64,000 nucleotides of DNA, from contig CAUWAG010000007.1 of the NCBI GenBank assembly GCA_963556695.1, forward strand, positions 2,108,001-2,172,000, given 5' to 3'. Position 1 is the stretch's first letter. Each line of letters opens with the position of its first letter. The position numbers were made by a program, and so were the translations under genes. The notes beneath the pieces are model-generated. The model made no database searches. It was not told the origin of the DNA and saw only the letters and a list, made by a program, of their open reading frames with translations. The stretch comes from Anthostomella pinea (Eukaryota > Ascomycota > Sordariomycetes > Xylariales > Xylariaceae). Positions 10,212-23,255 of this stretch are shown here, in pieces.

Positions 10212-11889
10212 ATGAGTGCACCTCGTCCTGGCAATGGCTGGGCGACCGCCGACGACTGGGCCGCCCACAGGCCCTTCATCACGTCGCTGTACAGAGACCA
10301 GAACAAGACATTGAAAGAGACTATGCAGGTTATGCAGGACAAACATGACTTCTTCGCAACGTGAGTCTCAAGCACTACTGACAGTCAGCCTCGTGTCTAA
10401 CAATCCCTTCTCAAGCGTGAGGATGTACAAAGCCCGCTTCCAACAATGGGGCATCGAGAAGAAGATCAAAGCCGAAGACGCCGTCGAGATCTTCCGCCAA
10501 CAGACGGCGCGAGCCAAGGCGGGAAAGTCGTCGGTGGCCTATGTCCGGGGCAGGCGGATCAACCCCGACCGACTCCAACGCTACCGATATCGCGCCGCCG
10601 CCGTCGTATCCGAGCAGATCCTACTCGTCGAGAGGGAGTCGTCCGAGTCATCACCCGAGGCCCAGCCGGTCCAGACCTCCTCGCACATCATCTGCCGGAC
10701 GCCGTCGCCGGGCCCATGCGATACCCCGTCCATCTCCCCGCGACTCGAAGACCCGCCGGATCTGAAGGTGCCGCAGGAGTGTATGCAGATACTTGGGAAT
10801 TATATAGCAGGGTCGTTCGAGGCGGGAGTATGGCAGCAGACGGACCCTGACAAGGCCGAGGTGAACGATGCATTCACTTGGGCGCATTTCCTGGCAACGT
10901 CGCAGGGGCTGATAGCCCATAATCGGACCAAGGAGGGCTTTTTCTTGCTTGGCATCTGTTTCGACCAGTACAAGTCACACCTACAACACCCGGACTCGTT
11001 CTTTTGGCTGGCGACGTACAAAGCCGTCATGCTTCTGGCGCATCGGGACCGAAAGCTCGGCGAGACGTTCATCAACTACGCTTCGAAGCTCACCTCCCTG
11101 ATGTTACCGCGCGACCACCCATTCAACCATGTCTGGTCACGGATCATGATCACCGGTTTGCCAGGTCTGCAGCAGCATGCAGCAGCCTTGTTCGAGTCCT
11201 ATCTGGATACGTGGAGACACCACATCACGTCCATAAACGCCGACGAGAACAGCATTGTGCAGATGGCCTTCGTGTTCATCCAGCTCCATTGCAGCGGCAT
11301 GATAACCCACGCCTTCCTGCGGGACATCATTGAGATGATGATGGGTCTGCTTTCCGGCTCCCCCATCGCAAGCCAATATCTGCTCCAAGAGGCCAAGTTC
11401 AGGATGGCCTGCCTATTCCTCGAGAAGCGCAAGCTCAACAAAGCCGAGACCGTCATCGAGGAGATTGTGTTCTGGCTCGACTCGCAGCCGTACGTCGAGT
11501 ACATCCACCTGCGCGTGAAGTGCATGTGGGCGCTCTTCGAGATCAAGGATCACAAAGGCATGCGCGTGGAGGCACTACAGATCGGATATGACCTCATTAA
11601 GCTGTGTCAGGAAACCTATGGCATGGTGCACCTGCAGACCTTGGATGCCATGTCTGCGGTGGAGGAGTTCCTGCACCGAACGGGCAATAAGGCGGTCGCG
11701 CAGATGATGACCGACGACTTTGAGAACCGGTGGGCTGCCTTTAGCGACTCGGCGCGTGCTCGCAAGGGGTTTCCGCATCCCATTGAGAAGCCGTGGTTCC
11801 ACCGATGCATCGAGATGGAGGAGGATTCGGCTTCTATTCAGGAGTCGATCGACTTGTTTGAACGAAGCTCTTGGCTCAAGGATACGTGA
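10212..11889 (+). CDS. Clr5-domain protein
   Basis: Two exons, 10212-10360 and 10416-11889, joined across a 55-bp intron (GTGAGT donor, CTAAC branch at 10397-10401, acceptor AAG ending at 10415), giving 540 residues. Residues 1-66 form a Clr5 domain, the fungal N-terminal module named after S. pombe Clr5 (heterochromatic silencing). It has the typical ADDWAAHRPFITSLYRDQN, LKETMQVMQDKHDFFAT and YKARFQQWGIEKK blocks, and the domain is only continuous if this intron is removed. The remainder is a helical region with TPR-like character (for example FRMACLFLEKRKLNKAETVI), common in Clr5 proteins of unknown function. The stop at 11887-11889 overlaps a GTGAGT-like sequence, so a further 3' exon is possible, but none fits in phase with a good acceptor. 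Nuclear location and gene regulation are inferred. Confidence 0.85.
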
Positions 11890-13088
11890 GTTCTGTGCCA
11901 AGTCTCGTGGCATAAGGAATGATGGACCGAGTCATAAGCAGCTCCGAGTTGCTATACACTCGGTGCTTCAGTTGAAGACGGACCGCCCAAAGTGGACTGC
12001 GCCCTCGCCAGTTAAAGAGCATACCGCGGGTGATCTATGGGCACCCAAGGCGGCGCATGCGTCCTCAATCCTGGTCAAGATGACACGTCGAGGTTATTGT
12101 CCGCCGGTGTTTGACTCCCCAGCCGCGGTTGGACTGAGAGCAACACAGCGAGCCAGAGCCGCCAGGATCGAGCACAAGGCATATCGAATTGTCTATGGTT
12201 TTGAGGGAAAGGGTACCGAGCTGGATGATGAACAAGACTAATCTAATCAGACTAATCTAATCAGGACAACCACATGTCTCTAGACGTAGTAGAAGTACGC
12301 CGTGGATCTATCCCGGGCACGCATGTCTTCAGAAGTCAGTTGGAGCTGGGAGCGACGTGGTAATTGCCATATTGAAAAGATGCATCTATACGTACCTATG
12401 ACTCAATACATATACCCACGGCTCTTGAGGCAAAATCAAATCTCTTTACGAACCGATCACGCGCCTGTTGTCTTTCTCACGCATGTAGATTGTGACCATA
12501 CTTTGCACATGGGCACGTGTAAATTTGCGTGGCCTGGGAATTTAGGTCGACGTAAGTTGCGTTTGCTAAAGAGACGCCTTATCCCAAGAAATAACTCGTG
12601 AAAAGCAAAGATTGAGGTTTGATTTGAGTATTGATACTTGCACCTTACCCAAACCCTTGATTGCATCCCAGTGGGTAAGGCAGTAGTGAAGAGCTATGTA
12701 CAGGTACGCACTTATGTGCCTTGTGGTAGCGGTATCCAGAATAAGGACCAGGGTCACGAATGGTTGCTATTGCTCTGTATTCTGGAAGTTGCTTGATTGA
12801 AAGAAGGGATGGGTGGTGTCCCCATCCCAGAAGTAGCTATCATCCCAGTTGGGTACAAATCAGGTACAAACGGGTACCCGTTGGGCTCCAAGGTACCTTG
12901 TATCCTGGTCCGTGACTCATCCGTCATTGTGGCTGGAAAATGGGTTGAGTAGCCACACTTATATCAATCCCACAGTAGCCATCAATCAGTTCAAACAGTG
13001 AACCCATCAAGACTTCTTCCCAGGTTTTCTCTTCTTCGCAGCAGGCTTAGTATCTGCATCTTCAACCCCATCGCCCGCAGCTTCAGTC
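11890..13088. other. Intergenic region
   Basis: A frame open to 12241 on the plus strand continues past the Clr5 stop but in another phase, and no intron joins it. A 14-bp direct duplication of GACTAATCTAATCA lies near 12237-12264, and GGTACAAA/GGTACC motifs cluster near 12848-12900. Nothing else is recognised. Confidence 0.5.
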
Positions 13089-14133
13089 TTACTTTTCGTT
13101 GTTCTCCCGCCACCCCGACCAGTCAATATCCTCCGCGTCTTCGTCCCAGCTAACTGAGCCGTACCGCTTCGTCGCATCTCTCCCCTCCTCCGCCAACCAC
13201 CCAGCAGCAATAGCGCCAGTCTTCCGCCGCATGACCTCAGAAGAGTCCTTCCCCTTCCAGGCCATACCGTGGTCGGCATCTCGCACCTGCACGAACCAGC
13301 ACGACGCTTTCATCCGCACCGCTACCTCGGCGAGGTGTTCGGCGTCGCACATGCTATCCCGAGTACCTGTGATGAACAACACATCGATGCCGGCCGGTAT
13401 GTCGAGCAAGATCTGCTCGCGGGAGTCCTTGTTCTTCGCGCCGACCAGGGGGAAGCTGACCAGCACCAACGCCTTCGTTTTCGTTTTCGTCGTCTTCCTG
13501 TCTCTGTCTCTGTCTTCTTCATGAATCGCAGTCGCGCAGATAGCAGCAGCACGAGCCCCCATACTCCTGCCCCCCAACGCGGGAGCAGGATCGAAGTCGA
13601 GGTATTCGGTCACAGCCCGGTACGTCTTGACCCGCGACTGCAGGTTCATGGCCCCCTTGAACGTAACGATGTCCCCGACTTCTGCGAACCCGTCGGCGAA
13701 GTCTTTGGTTGCTGGGCCTAAACCAGGGTCAGCGATAGATATAAATTTAGCATATATCCCAGACATATATTCTTCTTCGGCAGATCTCAGATGTCTTAGA
13801 TAATAGACGGCCGGCCTCCAGGGATTGTTGGGTTCTACCCATAAGTAGGTAGGTATACGCACTGGTGATACCTCCCCCCGCGCCGTGGGTGAAGATGAGA
13901 GACAGCTTTTCATCGCCTTCCTTTCCGCCGCGACGTTCGCATACGATCGACTTGTTGTCGAACGGGATGTTAAAGTGCTGCACGCAGCCGTTGTCGTTAT
14001 CGGCTTCGTCGCCATCTTCTTCTCTGCAGTCGTTCCCTTTCATGCCGGCATCGACGTGCGCTCCTCCCTCCGTGGTGGCCTGCTCGTGGTCCGGGTTGTC
14101 GGGCTCCGGTCTTGCTTTTCTCTTACGTGGCAT
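13089..14133 (-). CDS. KANL3/Tex30-type alpha/beta hydrolase
   Basis: Two exons, 14133-13863 and 13717-13089, around a 145-bp intron (GTGCGT donor, TTTAG acceptor), giving 299 residues. The join restores HGAGGGITSPATKDFADGF, the conserved oxyanion segment of the family. The nucleophile elbow is GGRSMGARAA (G-x-S-x-G). A likely acid lies in ITGTRDSMC and the histidine in RDADHGMAW, so the catalytic triad looks complete. The chosen start gives the basic N-terminus MPRKRKARP; an ATG 13 codons upstream (14172) is less convincing. An alternative donor at GGAG/GTATCA would shorten the motif by three residues. Members are uncharacterised hydrolases related to an animal chromatin-complex subunit; substrate unknown. 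A basic KKRKPGKKS-encoding stretch just downstream lies in another frame and could be an alternative tail. Confidence 0.8.
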
Positions 14134-14723
14134 CTCGGGGTCCTGGTGTCCTGCTTGTAGAATGAATGTCACATGTTGGCCTTGAAGGAGCGTGAAGGAC
14201 TATAGGAGGAGAGGGGAGAGACGTTGGATGTGGCGTACAAAAATATGCCATGATTAGTCAGCGAAACACGGGAGTTAGCTACTGAAGTTCTTCGTGTGTA
14301 TTTCGTCCCCGCCGGCAGGTACCAAAGGCCAGCCAATATACATGTATATCACGATAGCCTTATCAACCTAGAGACGCAGTACACGGTGAACTGCCACCAC
14401 AGCTCGGACGATCAGACGTTTATCATTATCAACATCTTCCCAGTGCATTTAAAAGATATAATACAAAATTGCATTTACTATGTAACAGGCGCCAAGATGA
14501 CACAGTGGGATATAGAAAACCAATCGTTCGCCAGCTGGTTGTCTCGTTCATGCACACACCTCATTGCTACATTACAGTCATTCCCTCTCGCAAGTCTCCA
14601 CATACAATGATATGCTCCGTGTATGCATCGTTCTCATGCGTCCACCTTGGGAAGGGCAATCAGTAGCTTGGCATTCCTTCTTTTGGCTAGGCTCGGAGAC
14701 CTCCGCCATCCATCCATTCATGA
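14134..14723. other. Short intergenic region
   Basis: No gene seen between the hydrolase start and the Hse1 stop. Open frames are short and unsupported. Confidence 0.5.
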
Positions 14724-17173
14724 TTAGTACGCGGCACTCTGTCTGTAAAAGTCCTGCGGTGCGCTCGGTTCGTTGCCTGGCGGTACGTAGGCCTTATACT
14801 GCGGCTGCTGAGGGGGCTGTTGAGACGGCTGCTGGGGAGGTTGCTGAGGCGGTTGTTCTTGATGACTCGCTTGACTTGGCAGTGAGTGCCGCGCGTCGTA
14901 GTGTGGGCCACCAGGCTGCAGGGGAAGTGGCGCAAATTCGTGGGGTGGTAGGCCATGTGGGATAGAAGGTGCTGCTCCAGTGGGTTGCGGAGACGGTTGC
15001 GATGGTGCGTCATAGGAGTTCTGATGTTGGGGAGGGTAGGGATTATAAGCAGTGTATTGAGGCTGTGATGGTGCTGACGGCGCTGATGGCCCAGCAGGAC
15101 GAGATGTGATGGCTAGAGGGGTCGGGACACCATCGGAGGCACCCGGAGGTGCTGGGGGAGGAGCTGAAGGCGCGGATGGCGCAGTATTCGGGCTGGTGGC
15201 GAAATAATCTTCTTGGGAGTAGACAGATGCCGAGTACGGATCAGCTCCGCCAGCGTGATGGGTCGCGACGGGTGAATCATATGCGGATGTGGCCAACTCT
15301 TGAGGATTGCCATAGGTACTCTGAGGTCGTTGACCGGCTTGAGGAGGCGGTTGGGAATAAGGTTGGTACGTTTGTTGCGGAGGCGGACTTGAAGTCTGAA
15401 TAGGGGTAGGCTGCTTTCCAGCCGCTACCCGTGAAGGCTGGTCTCGAGGAGCATAGTGCTGGGTGGGCGGTGGACCAGCTTGGGGAGGAACTTCTGCGCC
15501 ATGAAGGTAGAACGGGGCAGGTCCCGGAGTGTTTCGTTGGAAGTTAGGAGGCGGTGATGTAGCCTGGTATTGGTTCTGCTCTACACACGCGTGAGCCTAA
15601 TTTACGCAAGATAGGTTGTGTTGGACATACCTTGCGGAGGAGGTCCCTGGGGCCCAGGGGTGTAGTATCTCTGCGGGTCTTGGTGTTGCTGTATGGGTGG
15701 AGGTCCTTGGGGCGCAAAGCTGCCTGGACCTGGCGTACCCCCTGGGACTGGGTAGCCTTGTGGCATAGGTCTCGGCGCATACTGGTGGTAGTTGGGTTGA
15801 GGCGGGTGAGACATCGAAGACTCCAACAAGGATTCGTAGTCTCTCCTCGCCTTGATGAACTTTTCGTTCAGCTGAGTAAAGTCGTCCTTCTTCTGCGAGT
15901 ACTTCTCAATCAGCTTGATCAGCTTCGGCCTGATTGCCAGGGTCTGGTGGTATAATTTCTGGTCTTGTTAGCAGCCATTCTCGCGTAAATTCGAGGATCA
16001 GGGCCTTACAGATATTTCCTCATTATCCTCTTCCCGCGGCGCCATGTTCGATGTGCTCAAAAGAGTCAGGAGCTTCTCGACGTTCTTGATCTCGGCAAAC
16101 ACCTCGGCCTCCATCTGCGCCTCGCGATGTAGCTCGTCGGGCGTCGGGTCCGTAAGCTTCTCGACGTAGTTCAGGGGGAAGATGCCCGTTTTGCCTTTCA
16201 GAGATCCTCGCCACCAGTCCTTGTAGACGGATTCCAGCACCGCGATGACGTCGCCCTTCTTGAATTCCAGCTCGCCGGGCTCGGAAGGCACAAAATCATA
16301 CTGTGCTCGAACTCGTGATACCGTAGCAGCAGTTGTGCCGGTCGGGTGTGATGGCGCCGCCTGCGCGGACCCGGACCCCGAACCAGAACCAGCACCACCA
16401 GACCCTGCGCCAGCTCCTGTGCTTGGTCCCGCAGCTGAGGAGCCGCCCGCAGGGGCTGGTCGCTTCTTCTCTTCCTCCTGCAGAGACAGCTGCAACGCCA
16501 TCTGCAGCTCGTCCTCTTCCTTCCGACGATCCACATCGGTGAGACCGGTCTTCTGGGGCGCGGATGGCGGCTGCAGCGTCGGGTTGCTCTGCTTTAGGCG
16601 GAAGTAGGCATCGTACATGATGCCGAGGTCGGCGTCTTTGCTGAACATGTCGGACCACTCCTTCATGCGCTCGAGGATCTTGGCCTTGACTTGTTGGTGG
16701 GTATTCCGGTCGTTCGCGAGCTTGAGCATGGCGTCGGTGAAGGAGCGGCTGGCGAGCTCACGGTGGATGGGCTTGCCGCAGTTCTGGGAGAGCGCATTGC
16801 CGAGCTAATGTAACCACAGTCAGTTTGGTCATGCTTCCTTCTGAATAGTCCTCGCACGGGGAGAAGGGAGTGAGTAATGCACCTCGAGAGTGTAAAGCTG
16901 GACATTGGCATTGCGATGCGCAAGTCGCTTGATCAGGCCCTGGACGGCTTGGTTGGGGCCATTTGGATCGCTCGAGACCTTGTCGCAGACCTCGATGATA
17001 GCTCCCCAGTCCTCGGACGTAAGGTTCTCGTCGGTCGCCTTGGCTGTAGCAGAGCGATGTCAGTATGGTGGCTCTTCCGGAAGCATGCCTCCTCTGGCAG
17101 CAGCAGACAGCGGGAGTGGGATGACGTTACCGATCGGCTCGTCGTACGGGCTCGCAACAGCACCGCGAAACAT
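14724..17173 (-). CDS. hse1: ESCRT-0 subunit Hse1 (VHS-UIM-SH3 protein)
   Basis: Five exons: 17173-17131, 17043-16883, 16804-16010, 15958-15631 and 15580-14724, separated by introns of 87, 78, 51 and 50 bp with matching phases, giving 727 residues. Hse1 pairs with Vps27 on endosomes, binds ubiquitinated cargo and recruits the later ESCRT complexes for vacuolar sorting. Exons 1-3 give the VHS domain (about 1-140; MFRGAVASPYDEPI, KATDENLTSEDWG, RLAHRNANVQLYTLELGNAL). A UIM lies at about 163-177 (DELQMALQLSLQEEE) and an SH3 domain at about 232-288 (VRAQYDFVPSEPGELEFKKGD). A helical GAT-like region follows (KLYHQTLAIRPKLIKLIEKY). The long Pro/Gln-rich tail ends DFYRQSAAY. The tail is longer than in yeast, as usual in filamentous fungi. 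Confidence 0.93.
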
Positions 17174-18668
17174 GTTGGCTGATGTGAGAGGATAGCAGTG
17201 TCGGGTGTTGCGATTCTCGGACGCTTGATCGAGTCTTGTCAATTGTACTGTACGTGTATGAATGCGGACGGCTCAAGACCCGAGGTTGGAAGAGGTGGAG
17301 GTGGTGGTAGTGAGGTCGATTATTAGTCCAGCTGGTTGATAGGTAAACTGCAGCCTGGGCGTGGACGCGGGCGCTGGGATGACCTAACGCAAGCCGATTA
17401 CGTCTTGATCTCCAGGGGCTGTCAGCTGCCACCAGCAGGGTTGCAAAATACGATACTTAGTATCGTATTTAGGTTATACGATACATGTATCAGTGTATCT
17501 TGTTGAATGGGAGCCGGAGATAGACACCGGAAGATCTCCAGTGGGGCAGAGACGCACAGGGCATCTGACCCACCAAGAAGACAGATGATCAATCTCTGCA
17601 CGCAGAAGAAGAACACAATCAATAGAATCAATCAACATCCGTGTATTCAACATATCTGGCCCGATGCCAGTCGCATATGCTGAGGATATGTGAAATTACT
17701 AAACAGTGGGGCAACCCTAGGCCAGGTCTTGGCAGGTCTTGGCCATCGCGGAGCTTTTTTTCACCACCGCCGAGGTGCGTCCCGCTTTGTGGGGCAGTTT
17801 GGCCGGTAGCTCAGGTCTCAGGCGCAAACCCGCAAATAGCCTGAACAACCAGTCATTACGCCCAAGATGATGGAACTCAAGCTTCCATCGTCGGGCATTG
17901 CTGCGTCCGGGAACGCGCAATGAGGCGACTGCTAGGCCCTTCGCAGTTTGACTCCGCCACATCTGGGAGACGACTTCACAATCAAGTTCGCTCGATTGTC
18001 TCGGTCGATTCTCGCCTGTGGACGGCTAGGTACACCCGCTACCTTATTAGTGACTCGACATCAATTCCGACTCAAGTCCCAGAAAAGGGGTCGGCATTAA
18101 TTTAATCAATAGGAGATAGTAATAAGGCACCCGTCGTCTAATAGCTTCAATTCGAATCTGTCTTTCAAGCTCACTATATTCTTCTATCTCAGCATCTAGG
18201 TACAACCCAAACAACCTTCGCCCTCCAATAAGGCGGCACGGTCTATACAGCTCCCAGTTCCCAAACCCCCCATGGAGGAACTCGAACAAGGGAAAAGAGG
18301 CCTCATATGTAAATGGCCACGAAGGCCTCCCTGAGATAAACCAGGTAGTCTTCATCGAGCGATTAATAACACACACACAATGCCCACCAACCGCTCTGGA
18401 CTCCGGCCCCCCAACGTCGGTCATGAGAGGTCGTAATCCTGTGCCCCTGAACGCCTCTTTGAACGATGATTCTCGTAGCCAGAAAATCCAAAAGGCTGAC
18501 AATTTGTAATCGTGGATTTCTCCTCACGTCGTCGCACACTGATCACCTCCGAGTCGGGGTCGTATCCTACGTCAACATCCAACAACATAAGTCTAGGGGT
18601 CTATGTCGTAGAATATGTGCAGCCACTTCGCCTTAGAGGTTGCATCGAGGTTGGTTGCGACCGGGTCA
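17174..18668. other. Intergenic region upstream of hse1, downstream of atg13
   Basis: Contains the 25-bp perfect inverted repeat at 17446-17470. A 151-codon minus-strand frame at 18502-18047 has no recognisable domain and may be a relic or a chance frame. No other gene is supported. Confidence 0.45.
17446..17491. promoter_or_regulatory. Inverted-repeat cluster upstream of hse1
   Basis: AAATACGATAC and GTATCGTATTT form a perfect 11-bp inverted repeat with a 3-bp spacer (17446-17470). Ten bases further is the 12-bp palindrome GATACATGTATC (17480-17491). All three arms share GATAC. The cluster lies about 270 bp upstream of the Hse1 start codon. It could be a dimeric factor site or a small hairpin; a regulatory role is inferred only from symmetry and position. 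Confidence 0.45.
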
Positions 18669-21606
18669 TCACCAACGACGACTTCCGCGAGCCGAGTCAT
18701 AACCACCTCGATCGCCACCAGATCCCGTACTTCCACCACCTCGTCCCTCCTCTAGGCTGCGCCGTGACTGGTCACGATTGATCTCTGACATGTCAAAGAG
18801 CAAAGGTTCGTCCTCGGCTTCGTCAGTGGAAGCGCCCGTTACACCTAGGCCCGTTGTGCCGCCCCGGGAATATCCACGGCCATATCTGCCGCTCGACCCC
18901 ACAAGGCTGCCACTCCCAGAGTGCGGTGGCGTGACACCACGGCCGGCACTGCTGCCATAACGTCGCCCGTAGGGTGAACTTGATAGCCCCGAGAAGAGAC
19001 CCCCAGGAGGCCTGATCTCGCGCTCGACGGAAGATGACCCTTGACCATCTGTGTCTGCCAAGCCGGACTCTCTAATGTCGGCCGGCGGCTGGAGAACTGG
19101 CAACTCTGCCGCCGCATTCGCCTCCGCTTCAATCCCCCGTCCTAGCAGTACACTGAGACTGGGAGCCTCACGTTCCTCTGCTCCAAGGCTGAGACTGCGG
19201 TGGGCATCGGGATCGTCATCGTCGGCAGACACGCGCGGTTGATGCGCCACAGAACTGGATCGCCTATCATGCGTGTACGGCCTAGGCGACATTGGAATGT
19301 CAATAGCCGTGGTCCTCTCAAACGCCGCGGGAATACTGGCTGGCGGTCCCTCTTGATGGTCCGTGTCGTAGCGCGCTCGAGACGCGGCCCGCATAGGCGC
19401 TGCGTAGTCAACACTTGAGTTCTCGCTTAGACGGGACGGAATAGCCGGCGTGTGCGGTGTATGAGGCGACAGAGGTTTGCCGGGGGATGAAGAGATCGAC
19501 ATGCCTGGCACGTTGGCTAGTTGCCGGCTAGAGGAGCTAGAGGAGCGTTGTAGTTGCATGGAAGAGTTCATCGATTCCGTAAGCGCGTTATTAGACTCGC
19601 GCATGAGATGAAATTTGGACAATTGCGCTGCCGTTTTCTTGGTTGCCGACTCGCCCTTCTTGGACGGTTCAAAGCTCTGAAGGGTCCGTTTACTTTCGAG
19701 AGCCTTCAAGAAATCTTGAATGTTGTCATCGTCGGTCTGGAAGGAACCGGAGCTTCCTCCCGCACCAGCTTCATTCAGTAGGCCAAAACCAGGCTGGGCC
19801 ACAGATGATGACATGCTTTGCTTCCCGCTGCTGTTTTGGTCATCGTCTCCCTTGCTGGCACCGCCAAAAGACTGGCGGTTACGGCGATGGGTAAAGCTAC
19901 TACTGAACCGATTTGAGACTGACGGCCTAGGTGATCCCACCACAGTAGTTTCAGTTGCAGGTGGTGGCCCGCCTCGCAACGACGCAGGCATTCCAGCAGT
20001 CAGGGATGATCGGTTCCGGACATGTGTCAGTGTATTGAGGCCAGATGCTCGAGGAGATGGCGGCACATCATAGTCTTGCATGCGAGGTACCGGCGAGCCA
20101 GACAATGACCCTTGTTTAAACGGCGACGACTGGAAAGAGACCGAGGGGCGCCGACCCGAGCCATCTGCCGTTCTAAGGGATGGCCGTCGTGCAAGACCTG
20201 TGATCGGCAGGGAGTGTGGAGGAGCTTCAACACTCGCGGGCGTGGATCCGGGAGGCGAACTGTTATCGGACCCGGGTGCCTTGACGGCTTTCAAGGCAGA
20301 AATGGGACTTGTTCCGAGTGGACCCTCACCATGAAATGTTGACAGGCTACCGTACCGCTGTTGGTTCTCTGTAATGTCCTGGGTATGCCGATGATATGGC
20401 AAAGATCCAATCTCGGGAGCATGAGATTCGCGGCGACCCTGCCCCCGGTGCGGTAATGATGGCTTGAACATGTCATCAGAGATGGCCATACCGATACGGG
20501 AGCTCAGAAGGGACTCAGTTTCAACCACTTGGAAATTGCAGTGATTTCGATATGAGACAGACACGTAGAAGCGGCCCACGGGCACCTCTAGATCACCAAA
20601 CATGCAATCGGTGGAGACATCCCCCCTCCCCTCGAACAATGGAGTCCTCAGAGTATCGGATCCATAGCTTCGCGAATCACCCGAAGAGACCCGGCAGCGT
20701 ATTGACAAGGCAGGATGCATCCCCTTCGTCTTGGAGTTCCTGGCTAGTCTCCAGGCTGGTAAGATACCGGTGATGCTGTATAGAGATCGCATCAAGACGA
20801 TGGCCTTCTTGTATATTGTCGGGAGGAGAAGACCGAAGTCTTCGGGATCATCCGGTATAGCTCCCTTCAGCTCGACTCGCCAGCGCTCCAAGACGACGTG
20901 CGTGTTTGGCTTGCCCTGCCGGCCAGAGCTGCTGTCACTCGACTGGTCGGACGAGTTCAGGGCCTCGACGACATCCCAACGTTTGCCGTTTTCGTCCAGT
21001 ATCACCAGACTCTGGCCCCCTTTTAGTCGTGATGCATCGAGATAGGTCTCGATGACCAGCGGAGGGGGTCGGTTGTCGAAACCACCACATTGTTTCCAAA
21101 CTCGAAACTCTTCTCTAAAGTCGTCGATGTCGTCGGTATCGAGTTGGAACTATGCGTGGGTTGTGTGAGACAAGCAAAGACTTCTTTAGTGGCTCCTGAC
21201 AAGATCCTGACTTACCCATCTGCTGGTTCTCCTCTCCAGGGTCCTACCCACTAGTATAGGGGATACCTTCATTCGTTCCTGCAGGATCAAGGTACCGGCT
21301 TTCGAGTAGATATTCTAGAAGGCACACTCAGCAGGAGCACTCTAAAGGATACTTGCATGATCATGACAGGAAACCAACCTGGATGATCTGATCCAGCTTC
21401 TTGATAGAATCCCGACTCGGGCGTCCATCAGTGCGGTCTGTAGGTTTCCCTGTGCCCGTCGAGATCTCGGGAGCCAGGCCATCTTCGCCTGATGGCGACC
21501 GGGCAGCAGGGCTCCCGGGATCTCTATGGTTGTTCGTCCTCGTGGGATTTGTTTGCGGCGAGGCGGGGGAGGAAGTACGAGGTGTGGGGCGGGGTGTTTG
21601 ATGCAT
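18669..21606 (-). CDS. atg13: Autophagy-related protein 13
   Basis: Three exons, 21606-21379, 21314-21216 and 21149-18669, with 64- and 66-bp introns in phase, giving 935 residues. Atg13 is the regulatory subunit of the Atg1 kinase complex; TORC1 phosphorylation of it controls autophagy start. After a Pro/Thr/Ser-rich N-terminus (1-65), the HORMA domain begins at KKLDQIIQ/NIYSKAGTLILQ and runs to about 270. It contains WFQLDTDDIDDFREE, VIETYLDASRLKGGQSLVI, PTIYKKAIVLMRSLYSIT, LPAWRL and FYVSVSYRNHCNF. The rest is Ser/Pro-rich and predicted disordered, as in the family (many SP sites; FGLLNEAG; DDIQDFLKALESK). The end, DSARGSRRW, is compact. Fungal homologues are of similar length. Confidence 0.93.
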
Positions 21607-23255
21607 GTTGATTTCGGACTGTGATGCACGCAGACAGGGACGCTGTCGGTTCTCAATTCAAGTCGGTATGCTGTCGGCGGGTGCAGCCCAAGCTACGCAG
21701 GCTGGGAAGGTTCCCGTCGGCCGTAGGCCAGCAGTCCGCTCCGTAGAATCGGCGGTGCCGTTGGAGACTAGTCGGAGATGGCGGTGTCGATCTGATGGTG
21801 CCACCGGACTTTGGCATCCATTGTTCGGGAAGTCGGGATGGAACAGACGACAAGGTGGTCGTTGTTTGTCTCGTCACGAAGAGGGTTGTCACAAGTCACA
21901 AGTGACGATAGGCAGACGCTCGATGTCAAGACTCAATGGGCTTGTTCAAGGCGGCTCTGCTAACTGTATGCGGACAGCTGCTGCAGGGTCGGGGCAGCTG
22001 AGTGCTGAACCTGGGCTAGGCAATTTGCGATTGCAACATGTTGACGGTGTGCCTGTTAATGCTTCTTCAAGGTTGCTTCGTCAACAGCGAGACCGGTGAG
22101 TCTGCGAGACTGGGTGTGACGATGTTGGAGTCAAAGAAGTGGCCGGTGCAGGCACAGGTACAGGTTCAGGTGTAAGTGCAAGTCAGACGATTGTTGCTCC
22201 TCGTGATCGGTAGCAACCTTTTGCCATCCGTCATCGGTCCGGACCGCGCTAAGATTGGGAAGCAAGTCGGGGACTATCTGGAGCTTCCAGTGGATGGGGG
22301 GAGGAGTGGGAACAACACAAAGATAGGCCGGGCGACTTATCGACCGATAAGAACGGCACAATGACGAATAGATTGCTTTCAACACGAAAGAAGAGACGAA
22401 GGTCAAGTACACAATTCCATACACGTGATAAGAAAGGACGAGACAAGAAAGAAACCAATAGTTGTGTCTGGTGTTCTGTCAACCAGAGACAGAGACTGGG
22501 TCTGAGAAGGAGGTGGAGGGTTGGATGGAAATGGCAAGTTGACGTCTCGGGACTGTTGTCTTGTCCCGTCTCGTCTCTCTCGTCTCGTCTCGTCCCGTTT
22601 GGTCTCGCCTTCAGCGTGCCAGGCACAATGAACGGGTGAACATTGAACAGGTCCATCAATCAAAGCCTTTCTTCTCATCAAGGCAAGCCGGCGCCCGATC
22701 GCAGACGCGGAGCAGAAACACAGCAGCGGAAGCAGGCTCGCTGGCTCGCAGCTCCTTCCCCACATTGGAACACAAGGGGAAAAGCCCCCCTTTGTCTGAC
22801 CTTCGAAGACATACCTTATCATTGGCTGGGCACACCCCTCAAGCTGCGATTGGGTTCAACCTGTCAACGTTCAAAGCGCCACTGCCTCTGGAGGGCTTTG
22901 TGAGCTGTCAGAGTTTGTGTGAGTGGACACCGATAAGTCGATAAACACAGTGCCAATATCCATCATCTTTCCATAGTCGCGTGCCCTGTTTTATCATCTC
23001 GGCATACTATAAATCGTAGACCGCTCAGCCGCTCACACTCTCTTGTCAACTTTCATACAGTATGTCTCCATATTCGTACTATCGGACGCGGCGATCTACA
23101 GTATGTGGTTGGTACCTTACCCTTCGCCGCAGGAGTCATTTGTTGGGTCGCATCCAGCCGAGCTCATTTGATCGAGTGCATGTGCTGGTATTAGCGATTA
23201 GCTAACGAGCTGACCGTTATCCGCTGACGACCACTACCCTTGTTTCTCACTATAA
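21607..23255. other. atg13 upstream region and spacer before AT-rich block
   Basis: No gene supported. Near 22545-22606 there are repeated GTCTC/CGTCTC pentamers in a pyrimidine-rich tract, plausible as promoter DNA for a transcript going either way. GC content is normal until about 23250, where AT-rich DNA starts abruptly. Confidence 0.45.

Noticed and set aside
11890..12241. Extra 3' exon of the Clr5 gene
   Set aside because: A GTGAGT overlaps the stop, but no acceptor of reasonable intron length restores phase into this frame.
18047..18502. 151-codon minus-strand frame
   Set aside because: No domain, signal or neighbour support; kept only as a note in the intergenic entry.
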